From Thinopyrum elongatum (Eukaryota; Streptophyta; Magnoliopsida; Poales; Poaceae): a stretch of 64,000 nt of DNA. The notes below the pieces were generated by a model. The model did no database searches. It had not been told where the DNA came from and saw only the letters and a list, made by a program, of their open reading frames with translations. Of the stretch, positions 55,216 through 64,000 are shown one piece after another. The stretch lies in NCBI GenBank assembly GCA_011799875.1, contig CM022303.1, forward strand, positions 66,288,731 to 66,352,730, in the 5' to 3' direction. A program made the position numbers and the translations under genes. How positions within the stretch are numbered: position 1 is the stretch's first letter; the number at the start of each line of letters is the position of its first letter.

Positions 55216-56642
55216 TGATAACCCACAAGTATAGGGGATCGTAACCGTTTTCGAGGGTAGAGTATTCAACCCAAATTTATTGATCCGACACAAGGGGAGC
55301 CAAAGAATATCTGCAAGTATTAGCTGTTGAGTTGTCAATTCAACCACACCTAGAGAACTAAATATTTACAGCAGAGTGATCAATTGCATAGTAATATGAT
55401 AGTTTGATAGCAGTGATAACAATAGCAACAGTAACGGTAACAGTAACAGTAGCAGTTTTATAGTAATGGTGACAGCAGCAACAACGAAGGTAACTTAGCA
55501 AGAATCAATATGCGAAGATCGTAGGCATTGGAGGGGTGATGGATAATTGTGTTGGATAACATTCATCATATAACAGTTATAACCTAGAGCGACACAGAAC
55601 TAACTCCAATTCATCAATGTAGTATAGGCATGTATTTTGTATATAGTCATACGTGCTTATAATAAGAACTTGCATGACATCTTTTGTCCTACCCTCCCAT
55701 GGCAGCAGGGTCCATAAGGAAATCTAAGGGATATTAAGGCCTCCTTTTAATAGAGAACCGGAACAAAGCATTAGCACTTGGTGAATATATGAACTCCTTA
55801 AACTACGGTAATCACCGGAAAGAATCTCAATTATTGTCACCTTGGGGTACGCGGATCATAACACATAATAGATGCATACAACTTGCAAGATAGGATAAAG
55901 AACACAAATATATTCGTGAAAACATAAAGGGTTCATATCTGAAATCATGGTACTCGGGCGCTAGTGACAAGCATTAAGCATAGCAAAGTCATAGCAACAT
56001 CAATCTCAGAACATAGTGGATACTAGGGATCAAACCCTAACAAAACTAACTCGATTACATGATAAATCTCATCCAACCCATCACCATCCAGCAAGCTTAC
56101 AAATGAATTACTCATTCCCATCGTTGAGCACCATGAAATTGGCGATGAAGGATGGTTGATGATGACGACGGTGTTGAATCCCCCTCTCCGGAGCCCCGAA
56201 CGGACTCCAGATCAGCCCTCCCGATGAAGAACAGGAGGTGGTGACAGCTCCGTATCGTAAAACGCGATGATTCCTTCTCTCTGATTTTTTCCTAGACAAA
56301 TAGGTACTTATGGAGTTGGAGTTAGGGTTGCGGGAGCTGCCAGGGGACCACAAGCCTGCCAGGCACGACCTGGGGGTGGGGGTGGCGCACCTCCTGGGCT
56401 TGTGGCGCCCTGGTGGCCCCCCTCTGGTACTTCTCTTCGCCAGTATTTTTTATACATTCTGAAATAATTCCCCATAAAATTTCAGCTCAATCCGAGAACT
56501 TTTATTTCTGCACAAAAATAACACCATGGCAATTCTGCTGAAAGCAGCGTCAGTCCGGGTTAGTTCCATTCAAATCATGCAAATTAGAGTCCAAAACAAG
56601 AGCAAAAGTATTTGGAAAAGCAGATACGATGGAGACGTATCA
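55216..56642 (-). mobile_element. Solo LTR, 1427 bp, in Gypsy gag
   Basis: The ends on the plus strand are TGATAACCCACAAGTATAGG and ...GATGGAGACGTATCA, so on the minus strand it runs TGATACGTCTCC ... ACTTGTGGGTTATCA with TG/CA termini. The flanking GCGGG on both sides is an exact 5-bp duplication. There is no internal domain, so it is a recombined solo LTR. The minus orientation is based on my recollection that full elements of this family read ...GTGGGTTATCA before the primer site. Confidence 0.8.
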
Positions 56643-56647
56643 GCGGG
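56643..56647. repeat. Right 5-bp target-site duplication of the solo LTR
   Basis: GCGGG, exact copy of 55211-55215. Confidence 0.85.
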
Positions 56648-56972
56648 GTCGAGGCACAGTGGAAGAATAGGGGCCGCTCTCCCTATAGGCCATAGCAGAG
56701 CGGTCCGGAGCAAGCTCCAGCGCGGTAGGTACCCGACCTTGGAGAGCTGGGTGATCTGCTCCTGCGTCACCGTAGTGCCCTTCCACCGCCCCTTCGTCTG
56801 GGAGGCCGCCGAGGCTTTCCCCGCCACCTTCTTCCCGGCCTTGGAAGCTTTCGCCGCCTGGGCTTGCTTGTCAGCCATGGATGCAGGTGGGTGGTAAGAG
56901 AGGATGGGTGGAAGTTTTTTAGGCTCGAGAACGGAGGATTCTTGGGCACGGGAGCTCGAGGAAGAAGACAAG
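56648..56972 (-). pseudogene. Gypsy-type gag, N-terminal part
   Basis: The minus-strand frame reads MADKQAQAAKASKAGKKVAG (start at 56881-56879), then KGRWKGTTVTQEQITQLSKV and GYLPRW, as in the N-terminus of this Gypsy gag-like protein. It then runs into the solo LTR inserted at 56642. The domain continues at 55210 on the far side. Upstream, a minus-strand TATAAAAGG box lies at about 57020-57028. Confidence 0.65.
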
Positions 56973-58012
56973 GGTTAGAATGATTGTGAGTGTAAACTTG
57001 TCCCCTCCTCATCCTCAGCCTTTTATAGGCAGATTTAAATGCGAAATCGCGAGTCATGATTGGGTTTGTCTTCGGTGCTTTCATGCACCCTCGTGCTCCT
57101 CCTCTAGTTTATACCTTCCACCACATGGTCCTCCTTCTATGGCATGGGTGACAACTAGTCTGATGGCATTTGGCTGGTGCCTCGTTGCTAGGTGGCGTCA
57201 TGCCTATTCTCGTGTAGGTGGTGTTGGCTCAAGGATGGTGGGATTTGTCCATGTGATGCTTGTGCTTCATTTGTTGTCTTTGTCATCATGGTTTGTCGTG
57301 TTTACGTTGTGTTGTGGCTGACTATTGTGCAGTCTCTTGTAGCGGATGGTCTCGCCTTTCATGCCTTATGTTGTGCTTTTTCTCTAGTCTAGGTTGTGTT
57401 TGGTCATCTTTTGGTTGCCGATTGCCACCCCTCGGGTAGATTATCCTTAGGTCGTTTAGGTTTTTCGATTGGGTCATGCTGCTCAGATGTCATTTAGGTA
57501 TTGTGGGCAGGAAAAACAACCCCGACTTGATGTAGCCCTCGAGTCGGATTCCTAGTCACTTGCCATGTCGGCCTAACAAAGTTTGGGGTAATTTGTGGCA
57601 GGAAAATTTCAACGGGGTAAACACGGCCAAAATTTAACAGACAAGGGATTAAAAGTGAAACTTACTCTTATTTTACTGACCTCTTCTCATATTAGATTTT
57701 TTTGCAAAACCATTTGTTTGGTCTTCCTTAGTAAAGAAAAGGTATTGTCCTATGTTTTAGTATATTTTTTAATGATTTAAGATTTTGCGTATTTCTCTAA
57801 GTGACTAAGTGCTAGCTTCACAGAGGGACCATATCTGACCCATTAATCTAAAACTTGCCCGATTTTCATGTAATCATCTCCGTTGTATACCAGCTGCAAA
57901 TATGCCATGCCTGCGAGTGCAGTATTAAAATTTGATCATGCTCATCATTTGACAATTTCTCTTACCTTATGATTTTTTGTTTTTGATTTTTATTGTATGG
58001 GTTTTAGTAGCG
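56973..58012. other. Gypsy leader/LTR remnant and intergenic DNA
   Basis: 57019-57028 reads TATAAAAGGC on the minus strand and may be the promoter of the Gypsy transcript. 57030-57480 is T/G-rich with 'cgatggtctcgcc'-like LTR phrases but no clear end. No host gene. Confidence 0.4.
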
Positions 58013-58268
58013 CTCCCTTCATTTCGTTTTACTCTGCGTGTTAGGTTTATCCGAAGTCAAACCCTCCAAAGTCTGACCAAGTTTATACAAAAAATGATTA
58101 GCATTTAGAATACAACATTAATATCACATTATGTCCATCATGAAATATATTTGCATATCATATTTATTACGTATTATAGACGTTGATATTTTTAATATAG
58201 ATTTGGTCAAACCCAGCAAAGTTTGGCTTCAGATAAAACTAAGACATGGAGTAAAAAGAAATGGAGGG
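58013..58268. mobile_element. Stowaway-like MITE, 256 bp
   Basis: The ends CTCCCTTCATTTCGTTTTAC and, reverse-complemented, CCCTCCATTTCTTTTTACTCC are the usual 'CTCCCTCCGTTCC'-type Stowaway inverted repeats, with AT-rich interior ('gtttgaccaagttta'-like core). Confidence 0.7.
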
Positions 58269-58977
58269 TCCTCACAAAAAAAAATCCCGGAGGGAGTACA
58301 TAACAGAAGGGAGAAGGCCATCAGTGAACTGGCTGCGCAGTGCCCAATACAACTTTTCAGACCTTCATTTCATTGTTCTAGGTTATTTACACTGACAGTG
58401 GGCCATAGTACCCACTGGCTGTTGCCCCTGGTGGTTGAAACTTGAAACGCACCCAGCAGTCCAGCACACACCACGGCGCTGTTGGTCCGTGGCCACGGAA
58501 CTTCGCAGGAACAACAAGCGGAGCGCAGCAAGAGTTCCAGACCCCACCTAACTTCCAAGGGACAGCGAGCGGAGCTGCGGAGAGCATCGTGAAGTTCCAA
58601 CGAACTTCGCAGGAACTTCCACAAGGAATCGACAAACCGAACTCCTCGTTATCAAATAACTAACGAAGTACCTATACCGCGTGGGCCCATCCCACGAACT
58701 ACTGTGCCTTTTGCAGACCCGGTACAACAAGCAATGCAACGCAATGAATCGGCCGTCCATGACAAAAAATAATAATAGATATATATCGTGGGATGAGCCG
58801 ACCTGTGCAGACCCCTCGCTTGGGGGGAAAGTAAGCAACCCGTATGTTGACCTCGCTTCGTTAAAAGGGGGATGCTCCTCAATGCAGCCCCATCCCACGA
58901 CAGACCAAACAGAGCAAAGCTAGTACTACGAGCCTCGACACAAATCAGCCGAGGAAGCAACAGCTTGGGTGGTCTTC
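58269..58977. promoter_or_regulatory. Promoter and 5' leader region of the CBP60-like gene
   Basis: About 700 bp before the ATG with no coding sequence recognised. A short duplicated phrase 'aacttcgcaggaac' occurs at about 58499 and 58605. No clear TATA box. Confidence 0.35.
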
Positions 58978-61900
58978 ATGGGGAGAAAGAGGAAGCATGA
59001 CCAGCGAAGGGACGAGTCGAGCTCCTCCGACGCCAAGCGACATAGGTCTTGCCACTACCAGAATGGGTTAGTCGTTTCCTCATTCCCCTTCTATTTGCTG
59101 TTTTGCAGGACGGACTCTGTTTTCTTATCTTGATTTCTTTAACATCTGGCTGCAATTTTAGGGATTCAAGCGACGGGATGCCTCGGGAGGGGTTGCCAGA
59201 TGCCTTCCGGGACGCGGTAATCGAATTGAAAGACTTCATACAGGTATCTTCTCATCTCTTGATTCACCGGAATACTAGAGTGCTTTTCTTTTGACCGAAA
59301 ATATGTGCGCTGATTTGACTTCTCTTTGCCCCAAAGTTTGACACCCTAATAATTTACAAAAGAATCTTGTTTCTGTTTTTTGTCGAAAAGGAATCCTGCT
59401 TCTGTTACTGCCTATTTCGTCGAGGCCTCAAATTTGTGTAACTGACTAAGCAGCATGGCCTTGATGCAAAACTTCCAACTTGTTTGATTATGAACTATGC
59501 CCATCATTCAATTTGTTTCTTTTCATAGGTTAAAGTGAACATGGAGGAAAAGTTCAAAAGAAAAATTGAAAAGCTTAAGCAAAAGAGGAAAAAAGATAAG
59601 AAGAAATACAAGGAACATATCAGACTAGTCAAGGAAGATGTAAGAATGATCAAGGAATCTCATGAAGAGCTGAAATCAAAATTCCAGGATATGCAAAAGG
59701 AAGGGTGTGCTGAAGTAAACCAGTATGATGCATCTCCATCTCAGAGGTGAGGAGTTTCTTTAACTATGATTGGACCAGGATACTCAGAAGATAATTGTAA
59801 AGCTAGGGCAGGAACATTTTTTTTTTAAATCCCTTGGAAAATTGGCTGTTTGGAACTCGGGATTTGCACTGTTGCAGGTCGCTTATGGTGTTGAAATGTA
59901 GATCTGTTACATCAGGAGTTAACATCATAGGTGCCAGATGGTATATATGCTTCATGGGGATGCTAAAGGGGCTCAATTTATAGAACTGGAAGAATGGACC
60001 CATTTCAAAATCTAAGAATAAAACTTGCGTTAAACATCATCTGGCATTCAACTAGTCTGTTTAGTATTCGAGATATGCGAGTTAAGGTGCTCAAATATCT
60101 GTAAACTTCATATTACCTACCATACATGTTGATACTGTAGTACTTTCAATGCTTTATATTATAAGTGATACATATCCCTCCATTCCTAAATATAAGTCTT
60201 TCTAGAGATTCCACTATTGGACTATATACGGATGTATATGGACATATTTTAGAATGTGGATTCATTCGTTTTTCTCCGTATGTAGTCCCCTATTGGAATT
60301 TCTAAAAAGACTTATATTTAGGAACGGAGGGAGTACAATCTAAATGAGCACGTAGAATTTACACTTTCTTACATCATACTTTTTGAACCAATTTATAGTA
60401 TCATATCAATTTCTGTTATGCAATTCATGGAAATCTAGCAATCGTTATTGTTCATACTGTACAATATAGGGTCTATTATTGAATATGTAGACAACAGAGT
60501 ATAATTTGAAATTTTGAACCAATTTCTCTTGTTTGTTTCCATGTGTGTATTAGTTTTTCCCAAAAAGTTCACAATGTAAGGTGTATTTCCCTTTTTCCCT
60601 GCGATTTTCCATGTGTGCCCTTCCACCATTCATTACATGTCATAGATAAAAAGTACTACGTATTCCCAATAGGAAGGTAGTAAAAAAAAAGATCTCACCC
60701 TGATTGCATGCACTCACATTTCTCTCTCTCTCCCATCCCACCGATTGATTTTATTCTGATGCAGCGAGATTTAGTTGCCTTTTATTGGGCCACCAGTTAG
60801 TTAGTTGTCGCTAATTAACCTGCTAACTACCTAATTAGCTAAGGGTATTTTTGTCCAAAATTCTCCTCAAATCTGTGCCTTGGTCACCGAGCCAAAAAAA
60901 TGCACCTTACATAAAGGAACGGAGGGAGTACTTCTCAATCAATTATCTCTTGTTAGGAGCCTCTTCAACCTAATTATCTTAAGAGGTAGTCTAATATGCT
61001 ACAATAGTGCTAGTACCACCCCCTTTTAGGAAGCAAAGATGTCTCAGAAGTGAAATAAGCATCCTAATAATGTGTGCTGCCAATAAGGTGGGTCTAAGCT
61101 ACTTTACTTCACTTCTCTACTTACATATAGAGAGAAAATGTAGTGCATAGTATGAGCTATAACTTTATAACCAAGGTTTTTCCTTACGTGGCTTATAACA
61201 TAAGAATAGTTCATTGTTGCTCTATTCTTTCAGAATTTAACTCGTCTTATGTGCTAGTGCAGATCACAACTAAGCCAATCAATAAGGTATCGGCTAGTAA
61301 TTGAAAATGAGGTGAGAAAAACAATTTACAAGAGGGAAAGAGTAGAGGCCATTGATGGTGGAAGTCGCATAAAAGTTGTCATGTATGATGGTGTCAATCA
61401 AATTGCATCTGACCACCCTCTTGCTTCAGTAAGAGTTGACCTAGTTGTCATTGAAGGATCGTTCAATGAATGTAAACCTACACAAGATTCTTGGTCTAAA
61501 GAGGATTTTGAGAAAAGCATTATGCAACCGCGAAAAGGAATCACAAGGGTAGTGAAAAATGGTACATTTAATCTGGTTGGTGGGAGTTGTGTTCATGAAG
61601 GTGCCATTATTATGGATAATTCACAACAAAAGGAAGTTAAGCTTGGAGTGATGACCGCAATGCCTACAGAAGAAAGAGTTCTTGAAGGAGTATCAAATCC
61701 TTTCAAAGTGCAGGAAGCCAGGACAAAAAGTAAATTGCCATTTCTTTGAATATCCTATCAGTTATTTTAATCTCACTATTAAACATGGTTGACATTTTTC
61801 AATTAGGATCATGCTTGATACCACAATTTCCATTTGTTATTTTGTCTCGAAACTGATCACAGCTCTGATTGAGGGAAATGGTGAAACCTTCTGCAATTAT

Positions 61901-63233
61901 CTTCCTTAATTTAAACCTGTTTACAACAGTTCAATGGTTTTCTTTTCACATTCAGATTCAGGCTCAAAAAAGAAGGTTCAAAAGCCTTCTTCTCTAGTTC
62001 CAACACAAAACATGGTACAACGAACTATCATCCACGAAACACAACATGGTAAAGGATAGAAATTGTTGTGCATTTCTCTGTTTCCCCCCTAAAGTACATG
62101 ATTTATATCAACATGACTGTTTTACGGTTCACCAACAGGCCAAGGTCTAGATAGTCAAGGTGAGCAACATAGTCTTCCAACACCTGTCATTCAAGGCTTA
62201 CTGCAGAAAGAAGGTAACAAGTTAGTGTTTGAAGTGTCTAGTATCACTAAACAAATAAATGATTACAGATGATAAGCCTCATGATTTATTTTCTCTAATG
62301 TGATGTATCCTCATGTGTAAAAACCATGTTTGGTGATGAAGTTTCCTTTTTTTAATTGTCTCGAAACTTCCCAGACCGTGGAAGCCATAAACAATTGCCG
62401 ATTGATGATACTGCAGAGGATAATCGACTGAGGAGCTATGCACCAGCTATTATGCCACCGATAACAGCTCCAGTTCAGGGAAATGGTGAAGCCTTCTGCC
62501 TTGGTCTTCCTTTATCTTGTTTACAATAGTTTATGTGCAATTTTTTGTTCACATTCAGGGCAATCCCTATTCGGCAATGGTCAAAAATCTTCTCAACAAA
62601 TTCCAATGCAATTTTTGGGCCAGTCAACCAGCGCCCAGTCAATGCAACATGGTAAATGCTATAAATTATTGTTATATCTTTGTTTCCCCTAACTAAAGTA
62701 AATGAAGGTCACTGCTTTTCATTTTCCCAACAGGCCAAGACCATAGCCTTCCACCACCCAACACTCAGAGACCATTGCAGGCAGCAGGTAACAAGTTTGT
62801 GCTTGAAGTGTCCACTGCCATTAAACGAATAAATGATTGCAGATGATAAGCCACATGATTTCTTTTCTCTACATGTGATGTATCCTCATGTGTAAGAACC
62901 ATGTTTGGTAATGGAAATTCATTTCTTTAATTGCCTCGAAACTTCCCAGACCGTGGAGGCCATAAACAATTCCCGACTGATGATATTGTAGAGGATAATC
63001 GACTCAGGAGCTATCCACCAGTTACTATGCCACTGACAGCAGCTCCAATTCAGGGAAATGGTGAAGCCTTCTGCCTCGGTCTTCCTTCATTTTGTTTACA
63101 TTAGTTTATGTGCAAATGGTTTTTTTTTTTTCACATTCAGGCCAAGCCCTATTCGGCAATGTTCAAAAATATTCTCAACAAATTCCAATGCAATTTTCGA
63201 GGAAGTCAACCAGCGCCCACTCAATGCAATATG
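58978..63233 (+). CDS. CBP60-like (calmodulin-binding protein 60 N-domain) gene, at least 11 exons
   Basis: CBP60 proteins are plant calmodulin-binding transcriptional regulators in immunity. Exons fitted by GT-AG and phase: 58978-59066, 59162-59243, 59529-59746, 61263-61729, 61956-62048, 62139-62213, 62375-62485, 62559-62651, 62734-62787, 62950-63060, 63141-63233. Exon 1 is basic (MGRKRKHDQRRDESSSSDAK, likely nuclear signal). Exon 3 is a coiled coil (MEEKFKRKIEKLKQKRKKDK). Exon 4 carries the CBP60 N-domain: RYRLVIENEVRKTIYKRERV, VRVDLVVIEGSFNE, WSKEDFEKSIMQPRKGI, VHEGAIIMDNSQQKEVKLGV, NPFKVQEARTK. The usual central and C-terminal CBP60 domains are not seen. Instead exons 5-11 encode Gln/Pro-rich segments in repeated modules. 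All these junctions are phase 1 and the frame is open throughout. The gene continues past a LINE insertion at 63266, so its end is unseen. Confidence 0.68.
60175..60333. mobile_element. Stowaway MITE in the third CBP60-like intron
   Basis: 159 bp with ends TCCCTCCATTCCTAAATATA and its inverse (tatatttaggaacggaggga), TA on both sides (60173-60174, 60334-60335). Confidence 0.88.
60555..60932. mobile_element. Second MITE-like element in the same intron
   Basis: The right end 'aaatgcaccttacataaaggaacggagggagta' has a Stowaway-type end. 'aatgtaaggtgtatttccc' at about 60573 is an imperfect inverse of it. The left terminus is degraded. Confidence 0.4.
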
Positions 63234-63265
63234 GTAAATGCTATAAATTATTGTTATGTCTCTGT
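61861..63265 (+). repeat. Tandem three-exon module repeat in the CBP60-like gene
   Basis: Units start at 61861 (605 bp), 62466 (575 bp) and 63041 (cut at 63265). Each begins 'agctc(t/c)(g/a)(a/g)tt(g/c)agggaaatgg' and runs through intron, a 93-nt exon, intron, a 54- or 75-nt exon, intron and a 111-nt exon. Introns are as similar as exons ('gataagcc(t/a)catgattt', 'gatgtatcctcatgtgtaa'). The exons encode GQ(S/A)LFGN(G/V)QK..SQQIPMQF, a GQ-starting linker, and DRG(S/G)HKQ...EDNRLRSY.P. In unit 1 the first module position keeps only 'agctctgattgagggaaatgg' inside an intron, a decayed exon. Confidence 0.85.
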
Positions 63266-64000
63266 TACCGAAAAAGGTTTTCGCCCCGCTTTATATATAA
63301 AGCAAAGACCAACAGTGTCCGGTACAACCGCACTCACCCACCACAAACGCACACACACACCCACGGCAGCATATATAGGCGCTGAGCGCAGCAACACACT
63401 CCCTAGCACTACAAGAGCCGCCGGGGGCTACATCCGTGAACACCGCGAAGAAGTGAAGCCGCATATGACGAACCGTGGGCTCCAAGGCGGCGCCTTCAGG
63501 AAGGATACGGCACCGGAGCGCCGCCACCGCCCGATCCGAGGATCAGAGTTTCCCCTGGAGCAACACGACGGGCAATGATAGCCGCGACGACGCCTTCAAG
63601 AAGGGAGCGATCTTCGCCGTCGCCAGTCCGTTCGAAGATAGAGTAGGTTTTCACCCCGGCCAACAGTCACCGCCACCGAACGCCACACCCCGGCTACCAC
63701 GCCGCCCACACGGCCGTGGCAGCCGGGCAGCACCGAGGCACGAGCTCTGCCCATGAGCACCACGCCACCACCACCAGGGCCGCCGCCCCGGAGACCAAGA
63801 CCTTGACACCAAGTCCCCCGAGCCCCACCGCTACCCCAACCGTAGAGACGGGCGGAAAGGATCCACCTTTCGCACCCTGGCCGGTCCCAGCGCCGAGACC
63901 CAATAGGCCGGCCACAACAAGCCTCCATCGAGCCGTCCTGCTACACCGGGCGCGAGACGAACGCAGTCCTGCCGCCGGGCGCGAGACGAACGCAGTCCTG
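63266..64000 (-). mobile_element. LINE-like retroposon 3' end, runs off right edge
   Basis: It starts 'taccgaaaaaggttttcgcc' directly where the third CBP60 module would continue, then 'cgctttatatataaagcaaa' and GC-rich sequence rich in Cys/Gly/Arg-type codons on both strands. I recall this as the antisense 3' end of a non-LTR retroposon common in Triticeae. A near-perfect phrase 'cgggcgcgagacgaacgcag' is repeated at the right edge (63948 and 63975). No catalytic domain is inside the window. Confidence 0.6.

Overview
This is a plant nuclear window from a grass of the wheat tribe (Triticeae: wheat, Aegilops, rye or barley type). The call rests on Copia LTRs starting TGTTGGAAATATGCCCTAGA (the BARE1/WIS/Angela signature), Stowaway and Tourist-like MITEs, a Helitron with the usual cereal 3' hairpin, and host gene pieces with GT-AG introns of grass type. 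No bacterial or organellar gene sets, rRNA genes, CRISPR arrays or confident tRNA genes were seen. Most of the window is nested transposable elements; host genes are few and mostly broken.

Layout. 1-3833: a minus-strand Copia element (LTR, primer-binding site, long leader, gag) whose gag is cut by a second, Angela-type LTR that runs off the left edge. 3834-8043: simple-sequence DNA, two degraded DNA transposons (one carrying a captured reading frame), and fragments of coiled-coil retroelement gag and LTR. 8044-11924: a 5' portion of an Angela/BARE-type Copia element (LTR, primer site, leader, gag to the start of protease) that stops abruptly. 11925-15445: GC-rich DNA, short LTRs, LINE fragments and a Tourist-like MITE.

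16289-30089 is the most informative block. A gene for an R40-type ricin-B-like lectin (already frameshifted) is split by a 6.4 kb Mutator-like element (MULE1, 17166-23563) with about 0.6 kb terminal inverted repeats and a 9-bp target duplication. Only 210 bp further on lies a second, unrelated 6.3 kb MULE (MULE2, 23783-30080) with 276-bp inverted repeats and its own 9-bp duplication. Each has a decayed transposase (PB1-like N-terminus, Mutator DNA-binding domain, DDE core, SWIM finger) and, tail-to-tail with it, a second gene: GRF-type zinc finger plus coiled coil in MULE1, and a coiled-coil/transmembrane relic in MULE2.

30090-38183: a MULE-type foldback relic, a tandem duplication of about 0.7 kb, a truncated mitochondrial uncoupling-protein gene, and introns or intergenic DNA. 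38184-42875: a non-autonomous Helitron. 43134-43473: half a B3-domain gene. 44147-45299: a PIF/Harbinger-like element with TAA duplications carrying a 171-codon acidic reading frame. 45719-46706: a solo LTR. 49440-50078: a small intact-looking two-exon host gene related to the MCA/ARPK N-terminal domain. 50279-56972: duplicated LINE/CACTA segments, Copia LTRs, and a Gypsy gag interrupted by a solo LTR with a perfect 5-bp duplication. 58978 to the right edge: a CBP60-like (calmodulin-binding protein 60) gene whose downstream exons form a tandemly repeated three-exon module, followed by a LINE 3' end.

The host genes most likely to be functional are the ARPK/MCA-like gene and the CBP60-like gene. 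The rest of the coding sequence is transposon-derived or visibly decayed. All family names come from reading the sequence without database searches.
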